Part shown: positions 16,793 through 24,968 of the stretch, one piece after another
Layout of the letters: each line of letters opens with the position of its first letter
Numbering within the stretch: the first letter of the stretch is position 1
Notes under the pieces: generated by a model
Told to the model about the DNA's origin: nothing
What the model saw: the letters and a program-made list of their open reading frames with translations, nothing else
The model's database searches: none
Program-made: the position numbers and the translations under genes
Assembly (NCBI GenBank): GCA_934654795.1
Contig: CAKUGT010000019.1
Span: forward strand, 1-31,914
Length of the DNA stretch: 31,914 nucleotides
Direction: 5' to 3'
Source: an uncultured Collinsella sp.
Lineage (GTDB): Bacteria > Actinomycetota > Coriobacteriia > Coriobacteriales > Coriobacteriaceae

Positions 16793-16829
16793 CAGCGAAA
16801 GTGCACGTTATTCAGTACTGTGCGATCCT

Positions 16830-16858
16830 TTGAAAAAGGACTGCTGTAGAATTACATA
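16830..16858 (+). promoter_or_regulatory. Candidate promoter of the small membrane protein gene
   Basis: TTGAAA (16830-16835) and TACATA (16853-16858) are separated by 17 nt. TATAAG-like sequence follows directly, so the exact -10 is uncertain. The ATG is 27 nt downstream. Confidence 0.45.
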
Positions 16859-16884
16859 TAAGAGTCACCCGGAAGGAGCGATCG

Positions 16885-17124
16885 ATGAAAAGTAAACGAT
16901 TTGTCCTGAATGCACTTCTGGTACTAGCACTTTTAGCGCTCTTGGCCTTCTCCTGCTGGTACGCAAACCAACCAGCATTTGGCTACGTATTGTATGCAGT
17001 AATGTCCGGCGATAAGGCTTATTACACTCTACGCGCAATTGACGTTCTCTTTTTCTATGTAGCCGGCCCCTTATCAATCGCTTTGCTCGTGTTTATTGTC
17101 ATTTACAACTTCAAGAAACGTTAA
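16885..17124 (+). CDS. Small two-helix membrane protein of unknown function
   Basis: A 79-residue hydrophobic protein I do not recognise. It has a basic start (MKSKR), a transmembrane helix at about 7-25, a short loop with a YxxMSGDKAYY stretch, a second helix at about 50-74 and a basic end (NFKKR). GGAAGGAG lies 6 nt before the ATG, and a plausible promoter precedes it, so the gene is probably real. Its codons are more AT-rich than those around it. It converges with the AI-2E-type permease gene, whose stop is 6 nt away, with no terminator between them. Confidence 0.7.
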   Translation: MKSKRFVLNALLVLALLALLAFSCWYANQPAFGYVLYAVMSGDKAYYTLRAIDVLFFYVAGPLSIALLVFIVIYNFKKR

Positions 17125-17130
17125 TAGGGC

Positions 17131-18543
17131 CTATTTAGAATCCGAATCGTCCATGGAGCCGTCGATACCTGTTTTGGTATCGTCGTCCGAATTGGAATCA
17201 TCGTCTTTGGCGAAGGGGTTTTTGAAGAAACCCGTCGCATCGGGCTGCAGGCCCGACAGCTTGATCCAGGGATTATCGAACTCGGGCTTAGGCATCGCCT
17301 GGGCCTCGGGCGCAGTCTCGTTGCCGATGAGCTCGGACTCGTAGATGAAGGTGTCGTCGCCGAGCGCGTCGTAGGCGGCGACCGGGTTGCCATCGGCATC
17401 GCGGTACGGTGTGCCCTTAAACACGGCGCCGTCATAGGCCACAAGCTGACGGCCGGTCTCATTCTCGAAGTAGTACACGAAGATGCCCTTGAGGGCCGCA
17501 CAAAGCGGGATGGCAATAATCATGCCGATGGGGCCCATGAGCGCCGAGCCAATAACGAGCGCCGTGAGGCTCATGATGGGATGCACCTGCACCGAGCTCT
17601 GCATGACCTTAGGCGAAATCACGTTATCGGTGACGTTTTGCGCGACCATCGTCACGATGAGCGTCCATAACGCCAACATGGGGCTGAACATGAACCCGAG
17701 CACTGTGGCGATTGCTGCACTCACCCATGGACCGACGACCGGAACCAAATGCATGATGCCGGTAAAGATAGCCATGAGCGCCGCATACGGATGGCCGATG
17801 ATCATAAAACCGATAAAGGCAAGGAAACCACCGCAGATGGACGTCACGACCATACCGCGCATGTAGCCGCCGACAGAGCGAGAAAGGATGGCGACCATAA
17901 AGCGGTACGAGGTCTCCTTCTCCTGACCGATGATGGTGCAAATCTCGTGGTGCATGCGAGGGTAGTCGCAGGCCATCCAGTACGCGAGCACCAGACCCAG
18001 GAAGATCACGAACAGCTGCGAGGCCGTATTGGTGATGAGCGGGAACACACCGCGGCCAAGCTCGGCAGCGATCTGAGACACGTACTTCGATGCCACGGTG
18101 ACAAGCGACGAAAGATTATCGTCCAAATACTCCTTGAGCGGCGTGTTGTTGAGCGTCTTGGCATGCGAGATCATCTCATTGAGATCGCCGCCCGCAACAC
18201 GAAGCTGCTCGGGCAGGCGGCTCAGGACTTCCATGATCTGACCAAAAAGAATCGGCGACAAGATGCAAACGACGCCGACGAGCACGGCAACGACAACAAT
18301 AAGCGCGATAAGCGAACCGATGCCGCGATTCACGCCATGGTGCTCGAGCCAGTTGGTGATCGGGGACATCACAAAAGCAATGATGGAGCCGACGGCAAGA
18401 AACTCGATAACCGGTGCCAGGATGCCCATAAGGTTAAAGATGACAGCGGCGAAGACAATGCAGCCGACAACAGCCCAAATGCGCAGCGTCAGAATGCGGG
18501 TGTCGCGCAGCACGCGATCGGTTTGTTGGGGGTGTTCACTCAT
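17131..18543 (-). CDS. AI-2E family (UPF0118) membrane permease
   Basis: A 470-residue polytopic membrane protein of the AI-2E/PerM exporter family. About eight helices fall in residues 20-360, with the family block GIMHLVPVVGPWVSAAIA and the later QNVTDNVISPKVMQSSVQVHP motif. The last 100 or so residues are hydrophilic and end in a very acidic Asp/Ser-rich tail, longer than usual. The substrate is unknown; family members include autoinducer-2, sodium/proton and other transporters. The ATG overlaps the sigma-factor stop by 4 nt (ATGA), so it belongs to the sigma operon and may take part in the stress response. Confidence 0.9.
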   Translation of the reverse strand: MSEHPQQTDRVLRDTRILTLRIWAVVGCIVFAAVIFNLMGILAPVIEFLAVGSIIAFVMSPITNWLEHHGVNRGIGSLIALIVVVAVLVGVVCILSPILFGQIMEVLSRLPEQLRVAGGDLNEMISHAKTLNNTPLKEYLDDNLSSLVTVASKYVSQIAAELGRGVFPLITNTASQLFVIFLGLVLAYWMACDYPRMHHEICTIIGQEKETSYRFMVAILSRSVGGYMRGMVVTSICGGFLAFIGFMIIGHPYAALMAIFTGIMHLVPVVGPWVSAAIATVLGFMFSPMLALWTLIVTMVAQNVTDNVISPKVMQSSVQVHPIMSLTALVIGSALMGPIGMIIAIPLCAALKGIFVYYFENETGRQLVAYDGAVFKGTPYRDADGNPVAAYDALGDDTFIYESELIGNETAPEAQAMPKPEFDNPWIKLSGLQPDATGFFKNPFAKDDDSNSDDDTKTGIDGSMDDSDSK

Positions 18544-19331
18544 GAACGAATCATCACTCCGTCGGGGTCGATCTTGTCCTGAATCTTCTTAAGCGTGCGG
18601 CGCAGCAGGCGCGAAACCTGGACCTGCGATATACCCAGCTTCTTGGCGATCTCGATCTGGGTCATGCCCTTTACAAAGCGCAGCTCGATAACCTCGCGCT
18701 CGCGCGGCGAGAAATCACGGATGGCTTCCTCGATCACCAAGCGGTCATCGGTAAAGTCGAGCTCATTGTCGTCGTCGGCGTAGCGATCGAGAATCGAGGG
18801 GGCATCGTCGGAATCGGACGCACCAGGAGCCTCGATGGGCACCGAGGTATAGGCCGAAGACGATTCCATAGCCTCGAGGACCTCATCGACGGTCACATCT
18901 AGATACTCAGCGACCTCCTCAACCTTGGGCGAACGCTGCAGCTCGTTGGTAAGTTTGTCAGTAGCCTGGTTGACCTTGGCCGAGAGCTCCTGCAGGCGAC
19001 GCGGTACGCGCACGCTCCAGCCCTTGTCGCGGAAATGGCGTTTGATCTCGCCCAAGATAGTGGGTGTCGCAAACGTCGTGAACTCGAGTCCGCGCTCGGG
19101 GTCAAAACGGTCGATAGCCTTGAGCAAACCCAGATAGCCGACCTGCATGAGGTCGTCGAGCGGCTCGCCGCGATTCTTAAATTTGTTGGCAAGAAACCTT
19201 ACCAGGTTCATATGGGACATGACGAGCTGCTCGCGGGCGTCCGGATCACCGGTCTCCTTGTAGCGACGAAACAGCTCGCGGGTTTTCTCCTTGTCCCAAG
19301 CGGTCTTGCCGCTCCGGGAACGTTCGGTCAT
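18540..19331 (-). CDS. SigB/SigF-family RNA polymerase sigma factor
   Basis: A 263-residue group 3 sigma factor of the SigB/SigF/SigG type. Region 2 contains the core-binding LDDLMQVGYLGLLKAIDRFDPERG and the -10-recognising FTTFATPTILGEIKRHFRD. Region 3 follows (about 115-160), and region 4 near the end has the helix-turn-helix MTQIEIAKKLGISQVQVSRLL. Relatives direct general stress or sporulation genes; no sporulation context is visible here. An RsbW-like gene ends just before its start, as in sigB operons. The ATG is 1 nt from the preceding TAA. Confidence 0.92.
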   Translation of the reverse strand: MTERSRSGKTAWDKEKTRELFRRYKETGDPDAREQLVMSHMNLVRFLANKFKNRGEPLDDLMQVGYLGLLKAIDRFDPERGLEFTTFATPTILGEIKRHFRDKGWSVRVPRRLQELSAKVNQATDKLTNELQRSPKVEEVAEYLDVTVDEVLEAMESSSAYTSVPIEAPGASDSDDAPSILDRYADDDNELDFTDDRLVIEEAIRDFSPREREVIELRFVKGMTQIEIAKKLGISQVQVSRLLRRTLKKIQDKIDPDGVMIRS

Positions 19332-19332
19332 A

Positions 19333-19710
19333 TTAAATATCCGCCTTGAGGTCGAGGGAAAGCGTCAGGGGCGCCGCAGTCTTTTCGTAGGAGTCGCAAA
19401 CGCTCGCGAGGATAAGCTCGGCATACACCGCAGCCTGGTCGTCTTCATCGACCGTAGCCTGATCGCCAAAGGTAATAGCCATGCCAACGTGGGTCTCATC
19501 GACATCGAATTTGATGGTGATGTCGTCGCAGTCGACCGCGGTGCAACCAAAAATGAAAGCCTCCTCGGCAGCCATGCGGATGTCCTCAATGCGATCGACA
19601 GACATAGAGCACAGGGCACCAACGTTGGCTGCCGTCATGCGCACAAGGCGAGCGAGACGCGGGTCACCGGCAACGGTCAGCGTGATAGGGCAGGTTGCTT
19701 CGCTACTCAT
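19333..19710 (-). CDS. RsbW-like anti-sigma factor, degenerate ATP site
   Basis: A 125-residue protein with the length, position and helix-sheet order of RsbW/SpoIIAB anti-sigma factors. The N-box of the family (EAxxNA) appears as EEAFIFG at 49-55, with Phe54 in place of the Mg-binding Asn. The G1 box (DxGxG) is replaced by FGDQATV (81-87), and the glycine-rich GxG lid is not found. It could still bind the sigma factor but would not be expected to phosphorylate an RsbV-type antagonist. GAGGAG precedes the ATG at 19710, which overlaps the DUF948 gene by 8 nt. No RsbV gene lies in the window. Confidence 0.75.
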   Translation of the reverse strand: MSSEATCPITLTVAGDPRLARLVRMTAANVGALCSMSVDRIEDIRMAAEEAFIFGCTAVDCDDITIKFDVDETHVGMAITFGDQATVDEDDQAAVYAELILASVCDSYEKTAAPLTLSLDLKADI

Positions 19711-20296
19711 CGCAGAACTCCTCAGAGGTCTCGGCGGGCGTGTAAGTGTAATACTGGGCTGCTTTAGCGGCAGGCTTCTGTGCACCATCGTCACCCGCGG
19801 CGGCCTCGTCCCCGGCTTCGCCAATCAGGACGCGCTCGGTCGACTGCTCGGCTTCTTCGGCGGCAGCGGAAAGCTTGCGCTCGGCGTCGGCCGCGGGAGC
19901 CTTCACCTTATTAAAGAGTTTCTGCACAGCACCGGCAGCAGAGTCGGTCACGCTCGACACAGCATTGCTGGCCTCGGCCATGCTGCCCGTGACCTCGGAA
20001 ATGTCGCGAACGACGGCCTCAACCTCAACGAGGTTGGACGTCAGGGCGTCAATGGCGGTCTTGCTCGACTTGAGCAGCGGCTCCACCTGGGCAAGTGCCG
20101 GAGTGAGTTCGTCAACGGCGCCATCAAGCTTTGCCACCACGGGCTGCGCCTCGGCAATCGTATTGTTGAGGTCAGTCACCGTCTTGTCGAGCGAATCGAC
20201 AACGGTTCGGGTTTTGCGCAGGGTGAGCGCAAGCTCAACGATAGCCCACACGCCGGCAACGGCGAGCAGCAGCAAGGCGATTTGAATGGGACTCAT
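19703..20296 (-). CDS. DUF948-type membrane-anchored coiled-coil protein
   Basis: A 197-residue protein with one N-terminal helix (about 4-24), then a long heptad-like stretch (about 28-110) typical of DUF948, followed by an Ala/Glu-rich tail. Many family members are linked to general stress in Firmicutes, which fits the first position in a sigma-factor operon here. GGGAGG lies 5 nt before the ATG. The molecular role is unknown. Confidence 0.8.
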   Translation of the reverse strand: MSPIQIALLLLAVAGVWAIVELALTLRKTRTVVDSLDKTVTDLNNTIAEAQPVVAKLDGAVDELTPALAQVEPLLKSSKTAIDALTSNLVEVEAVVRDISEVTGSMAEASNAVSSVTDSAAGAVQKLFNKVKAPAADAERKLSAAAEEAEQSTERVLIGEAGDEAAAGDDGAQKPAAKAAQYYTYTPAETSEEFCDE

Positions 20297-20396
20297 ACAA
20301 GCCTCCCAAAGGAATCGAAATACAGACGCTTTTCATGGTACCCCAAAGGGGGCCGAACATGCCAAGAGCAGCAACGTGGGACAAAATTATCAGCAG

Positions 20397-21752
20397 CTAC
20401 TTCGGTGCATTCCCGCTGCGGTCGCGTTCGCTTTGCTCTACGCGCCATTCTTCCCAACCACGGCCGGCAGGCTGCCAGAACGCGCCGCGCTCCAGTCCCT
20501 CGGGCAAATAGCGCTGATCGACCCAGCCTTCGGGATAATCATGTGGATACTTATACACACCGTATTCATCGCTGCCCGGGCGATGGCGATCGCGCAGATA
20601 ACTCGGCACCTCGCGAAGCCCACTAGAGTGGATATCGGCCAGCGCCGCATCGATCGAAGCCTCGCACGCGTTGGATTTAGGCGCCAAGCACACATAGAGT
20701 GCAGCCTGAGCTAGGTTAATTCGGCACTCGGGATAGCCAATGACCTCGGCAGACTTAAACGCGGCTTGCGCTACCAAAAGTGCCTGCGGATCGGCATTGC
20801 CAACATCCTCAGAAGCCTGAATCATAATGCGGCGGGCGATAAACTTAGGATCCTCCCCCGCGTCGATCATGCGCGCGAGCCAATAGATCGTGGCATCGGG
20901 GTCGCTGCCGCGCATAGACTTAATAAACGCACTGATAATGTCGTAGTGCATGTCGCCGTTTTTGTCATACGAAAAACCGCGACGCGGATTGGCAATCTTC
21001 ACGTCATCCACGGTGATAAGATAGCGCTCCCCTGCCGCCGGAGCCGGCGTCCCCTCGGTATCGGGACGCGTGACGGCAATCTCGCTCGCCAGCTCGAGCG
21101 TCGTCAGGGCCGAGCGTGCATCGCCCGCAGCCAGCGTACAGATGGTCTTAACCGTATCCTCATCGGCCGAGAACTTGCCGTTCAAACCCTGCGGCGCCTC
21201 GAGCGCACGCTCGATGAGCGTGGCGATATCCTCGTCCTTCAGGTGATCAAGCTCTACCACGCGCCCACGCGACAACAGTGCGGAGTTGACCTCGAAGTAC
21301 GGGTTCTCGGTCGTGGCGCCGATCATAATGACGGTACGGTTTTCAACCGCATGCAAAAGCGCATCCTGCTGCGACTTCGAAAAACGGTGAATCTCGTCGA
21401 TAAATAGAATGGTGCGACGGTCGTACGTATTCAGTCGCGTCTTGGCCTCGTCAATCACGCGACGCAGGTCTTTCACGGTACCCGTGACGGCGCTGACCTC
21501 AACAAACTCGCTCTTGGTATGGTTGGCGATGATATGCGCCAGCGTCGTCTTGCCCGTACCGGCAGGCCCGTACAGGATCACGCTCGATAGCACATCATGT
21601 TCAATCGCAGCACGCAGCCACGAACCCTTGCCCACAGCCTTTTGCTGGCCTACGTACTCGTCGAGCGAATTGGGACGCATGCGCACCGCGAGCGGCGCAT
21701 TTTTAAAGGAACGCTCGCGCGTCGAGGCAGAAAAAAGGTCGTCCATAGCCAT
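20397..21752 (-). CDS. rarA: Replication-associated recombination protein A (RarA/MgsA)
   Basis: A 451-residue AAA+ ATPase that works at stalled replication forks with single-strand-binding protein. Walker A [9 protein letters not shown] is at about 62-70, and Walker B [10 protein letters not shown] at about 115-124. The family's [18 protein letters not shown] sensor region follows. The C-terminal MgsA domain contains [22 protein letters not shown]-like sequence and ends in [10 protein letters not shown]. Three ATGs occur at the start (21761, 21752, 21746) and none has a strong site, so the N-terminus is uncertain by five residues. It lies 54 nt after the dNTPase gene. Confidence 0.94.
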   Translation of the reverse strand: [451 protein letters not shown]

Positions 21753-21785
21753 CCCATGCATCAATCAAAAGCTTTGGTTGTCAAT

Positions 21786-21791
21786 AGTATA
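21786..21791 (-). promoter_or_regulatory. Possible -10 box for rarA
   Basis: TATACT on the minus strand stands 34 nt before the preferred rarA start, in the gap after the dNTPase stop. No clear -35 box is visible, so rarA may also be read from upstream. Confidence 0.35.
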
Positions 21792-21806
21792 CCGAAAAGA
21801 TACGAA

Positions 21807-23054
21807 CTACCGTTCGTTAATATAGGTACGATGCGGAAACTCCAGACCAGGGAATAGCTTGCTCGTCAGCTCGCAGAAATAGCCATCCGTCATGCTCGCT
21901 ATGTAATCCACCACCGCTTGATCCTTGTCGTCCTGCCAGTCATAGATGCGATCGTAGTAGGAAAGCTGCTGCTCTATGCGCGAAATATGATGCTTAAATA
22001 TGTAAGAGGACTCGTCGTCTTTATTTAGATCCTGCAGGCAACGATCGTAGAGCTTTTCGAATGCCTCGCGCAGCTCCGACTCGGAATCGCCCTCGATACC
22101 GCCCTTGCTGTAGATCTTCTCGTAGTTCTCGCGCTTGGCCCGGCGGATCTCCTCAAACAGGTCCTCGCTCATCTCGATACGCGGTTTGCCGTAGCTATGC
22201 TCAACGATATCGATGGAAGCGTGCGTGAGGATCCAGCTGTTATAGGCGCCGCCCCGCCCATCATCAAAAGCGTCGAGAGACAGCAGGCCGGCCGCAATGG
22301 CGTCCTGACGATCGCGACCGACGTAGGCAAGGATATCCGAGATACGCACCACGCAGCCCTCGAGCGTCATGGGACGCAGGTGCTCAATCGCGCTATAGCC
22401 TGTGGCAATGCATTCCTCAACGGTTCGGTCGAACTGGTCAAAGGAACCCATGTCCGAAAGCTCAAAAACACGCTGTTCGTACTCGCCGTTGTGGCATAGC
22501 ACGCCATCGAGTGTCTGAAGCGACACGTTGCGGCCATACAGGGCGTCGAGCACGCGGACCGACTGCACGTTATGAAAAAAATAGCGACCCGTGCGCTCGT
22601 GGTAGATATCGTTGAGGAATCGCTCACCGGCATGGCCAAAGGGCGTGTGGCCCAAGTCGTGGCCCAGGCCAATCGCCTCGATCAGATCGCAGTTGAGCCC
22701 CAGGGCGCGGCCGATGTCGCGCGCAATGCGCGAGACAAGCTGCACGTGCAAACCGCGGCGCGACAGATCATCATTACTACGGAAGCTAAAGACCTGCGTT
22801 TTGCCTGCATAACGCGTGTACGCCGGAAGATGAAGAATCTTTTCGGTATCGCGCATAAATGCCGGACGCATAAGCGTGCCTTTGTCGGCAGCGCGATCAA
22901 TACGACGAATGACCTGGTCGTCGTTGCAACGATACGGGTTGACAGCACCCGAAGCACGATCGGCGGAAATGCGCTCGACAAGTTCGGGGGACAACGCCGA
23001 GGGAATACGATCCATGCGCGCCTTAATGGCGTCAGCGTTTTGATTGATTGCCAT
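21807..23054 (-). CDS. HD-domain dNTP triphosphohydrolase (dGTPase family)
   Basis: A 415-residue cytoplasmic HD hydrolase that converts deoxynucleoside triphosphates to deoxynucleosides and triphosphate. Metal ligands fit His103, the His132-Asp133 pair and a downstream Asp. The family signature is LGHDLGHTPFGHAGE (130-144), and the preceding RYAGKTQVFSF block is typical. AAAGGAG lies 7 nt before the ATG. It follows the prepilin peptidase gene by 32 nt and precedes rarA, so the group may share a transcript. dGTP preference cannot be judged from sequence. Confidence 0.92.
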   Translation of the reverse strand: MAINQNADAIKARMDRIPSALSPELVERISADRASGAVNPYRCNDDQVIRRIDRAADKGTLMRPAFMRDTEKILHLPAYTRYAGKTQVFSFRSNDDLSRRGLHVQLVSRIARDIGRALGLNCDLIEAIGLGHDLGHTPFGHAGERFLNDIYHERTGRYFFHNVQSVRVLDALYGRNVSLQTLDGVLCHNGEYEQRVFELSDMGSFDQFDRTVEECIATGYSAIEHLRPMTLEGCVVRISDILAYVGRDRQDAIAAGLLSLDAFDDGRGGAYNSWILTHASIDIVEHSYGKPRIEMSEDLFEEIRRAKRENYEKIYSKGGIEGDSESELREAFEKLYDRCLQDLNKDDESSYIFKHHISRIEQQLSYYDRIYDWQDDKDQAVVDYIASMTDGYFCELTSKLFPGLEFPHRTYINER

Positions 23055-23086
23055 GGCATGCTCCTTTGGAAGGGATGCTCAAACGA

Positions 23087-23509
23087 TTAGAGCACGCAGC
23101 TCATGACCTCGATTATGGCAAAAATCGGCACCAAAAACGGCAGCAATGGCAGCGAGCGCGATTTTGTTATGAGACAAGTGGCGGCAAGGACCAAAAGAGC
23201 GACAGCGAAGGCGGCGATGCCCGCAAGGGGATTGAGCGTGCAGAGCGCAAAGAGCGCCTTGACATCACCCATGCCAATGCCCGGGGCCTGTCGAATGCGC
23301 CGCCAAAACGACTCGGTCAACACAAGGGCGAGATACACGATGACGGCAAGGCCGGCCTGGTCAAGAGCTGTTTCAATACCCTTGTCCAACCAGACACCAG
23401 CAAGCGCCGCCACGGCACACGCGCCGGCCAGCATATTGGGAAACCGCCGCTCGCGCGCATCAATCACTGCGCCAGCAAAAGCGCAAAGCCAAAACGGGAT
23501 ATAGACCAT
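23087..23509 (-). CDS. Short prepilin peptidase (A24 family)
   Basis: A 140-residue membrane aspartyl protease of the type IV prepilin peptidase family. The two catalytic aspartates sit in VIDARERRFPN (Asp17 region) and GIGMGDVKALFAL. There are about four to five helices. It lacks the N-terminal methyltransferase domain of PilD and resembles the short TadV/CpaA type. GAGGAG precedes the ATG at 23509; an upstream in-frame ATG at 23554 lies in the terminator region. No pilin or Tad secretion genes are in the window, so its substrate must be encoded elsewhere. Confidence 0.87.
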   Translation of the reverse strand: MVYIPFWLCAFAGAVIDARERRFPNMLAGACAVAALAGVWLDKGIETALDQAGLAVIVYLALVLTESFWRRIRQAPGIGMGDVKALFALCTLNPLAGIAAFAVALLVLAATCLITKSRSLPLLPFLVPIFAIIEVMSCVL

Positions 23510-23541
23510 CGGGCATCTCCTCGAGCTGTATCGCGAAAGCA

Positions 23542-23582
23542 AAAACCACCACAAAGGCGCCTGTCCACTTTGCGGTGGTTTT
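23542..23582 (-). terminator. Terminator of the glycosyltransferase gene, conserved-loop type
   Basis: A 15-bp stem (23542-23556 with 23568-23582, one A-C mismatch) has A and T runs on its outer ends, so it can work in both directions. It follows the glycosyltransferase stop by 8 nt. Stem and loop closely match the hairpin at 31256-31292: on the coding strand both read CAAAG-N-GGACAGGC-N-CCTTTG. Confidence 0.8.
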
Positions 23583-23590
23583 GGTGGTGG

Positions 23591-24886
23591 TTATTTTGCG
23601 CCCTGCATGACCTCGTCGAGGGTGACGTTTACGGCATGCTGGGTAGGAACCCAGTCGACCTTCAGGAACAGCGCGGCAACCGTGATGGGGATATAGCTGA
23701 ACATAAAGATCGGGAAGGTAAACAGGTTGGTCACCAGGCGCCACTTTTGAGCGCAATGAATGTGCTTGTACTCAAAGATGGTCGTGAGCAGCGCCAGGAT
23801 AAAGAAGGTCTGGTACATCATCACGAACGTCATGATAAGCGAGGCGGCACAAGCCTGCATCTCGACCTCAGTAGCCAAGAAACCATGCGAAAGGCCACCA
23901 ACGATCAGGAACGTCGCATTGGCGAGCATCGAGATCAGCGATAGCAGCATACCCGGCGCGATGGTCATGAACATATCGTAGGCGGCAAAGCGGTGATAGC
24001 GAAACGTCGACTTGACCAGATGCTTGCCATAGGTAAAGAACACCTGGTAGAAGCCCTTGGTCCAACGCATACGTTGCTTCCAAGACGCCTTAAACGTCAC
24101 CGGCTGCTCGTCAAAGAACTCAGCCGGCGCATAGCCGATGCGGATGCCGTGAATGGCGCAGAACGTGGTGAACTGGATGTCCTCGGTCAGTGTATGGAAC
24201 TGCCAGCCGTGCATGCCCTCGATAACACTGGCGGAGATGAGGTAGCCCGAGCCCGAGACGGCACAAGACGTCTTGCAGATGTTGCGCGCGTTGTTGAGGA
24301 AGCGTGCCTCGCGCAGATACCAGGTGGCATTAGCCGCCGAGATCCAAGAGCTGCCGAAGTTCTTGGAGTTACGATAGCTCGTGACCACATGGAAGCCCTG
24401 GTCAAAGGCATCGTTCATCTTGGAGACGTAATCGCGGGAAATAACGTTGTCGGCGTCAAAGATGAAATAGCCCTCAAAAGTATCGGGATACTCGTTGAGA
24501 ATGCGATCAAAACCAAAGTCCATGACCCAGCTCTTGCCCTTACGGGCCAGGTCGTTACGCTCATAGACGACGGCGCCCGCCTCGCGCGCGAGCTGCGCCG
24601 TGTTGTCGGTGCAGGCATCGGCGACCACGAAGACCTCGATAAGCTCGGACGGATAATCCTGGTCCTTGATGGAGCGAACAAGGTTGGCGATCACGGCCTC
24701 CTCGTTATGCGCCGCGATAAAGAAGGCATAACGATGCAGCTTTTTGGCCTTAGGGGGCGCGACCTCACCACGGAGAGCACCAATGACAAAGAAGACCACC
24801 TGGTACAGAAAGCAGACCGTAAGCAGCGTAACCACAATCTGGTTGAAGATCACGATGGGTGTGTTGGTTTGTAAAAAGGCGAGCAT
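23591..24886 (-). CDS. Membrane-bound family 2 glycosyltransferase
   Basis: A 431-residue processive-type GT2 enzyme. One N-terminal helix precedes the catalytic domain at about 50-270, which has the Asp-rich sites VVADACTDN and FDADN, the TEDIQF motif and the QRMRWTKG (Q-x-x-R-W) motif seen in cellulose and hyaluronan synthases. Several helices follow from about 300. It probably builds or modifies a cell-surface polysaccharide; the sugar donor and product are unknown. GGGAG lies 5 nt before the ATG at 24886; a TTG at 24901 is less likely. It appears to be a single-gene unit with its own promoter and terminator. Confidence 0.88.
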   Translation of the reverse strand: MLAFLQTNTPIVIFNQIVVTLLTVCFLYQVVFFVIGALRGEVAPPKAKKLHRYAFFIAAHNEEAVIANLVRSIKDQDYPSELIEVFVVADACTDNTAQLAREAGAVVYERNDLARKGKSWVMDFGFDRILNEYPDTFEGYFIFDADNVISRDYVSKMNDAFDQGFHVVTSYRNSKNFGSSWISAANATWYLREARFLNNARNICKTSCAVSGSGYLISASVIEGMHGWQFHTLTEDIQFTTFCAIHGIRIGYAPAEFFDEQPVTFKASWKQRMRWTKGFYQVFFTYGKHLVKSTFRYHRFAAYDMFMTIAPGMLLSLISMLANATFLIVGGLSHGFLATEVEMQACAASLIMTFVMMYQTFFILALLTTIFEYKHIHCAQKWRLVTNLFTFPIFMFSYIPITVAALFLKVDWVPTQHAVNVTLDEVMQGAK

Positions 24887-24923
24887 GCAGGCTCCCAGCA
24901 ACGCGTTACGTAAACAACCGTAT

Positions 24924-24950
24924 ATCTTACCGCAGGCTAACCGAGTTCAA
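24924..24950 (-). promoter_or_regulatory. Candidate promoter of the glycosyltransferase gene
   Basis: TTGAAC (24950-24945) and TAAGAT (24929-24924) on the minus strand are 15 nt apart, slightly short spacing. The ATG follows 37 nt downstream. It lies just after the stop of the pseudouridine synthase gene. Confidence 0.4.
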
Positions 24951-24968
24951 GAAACCACCTAATACTGG

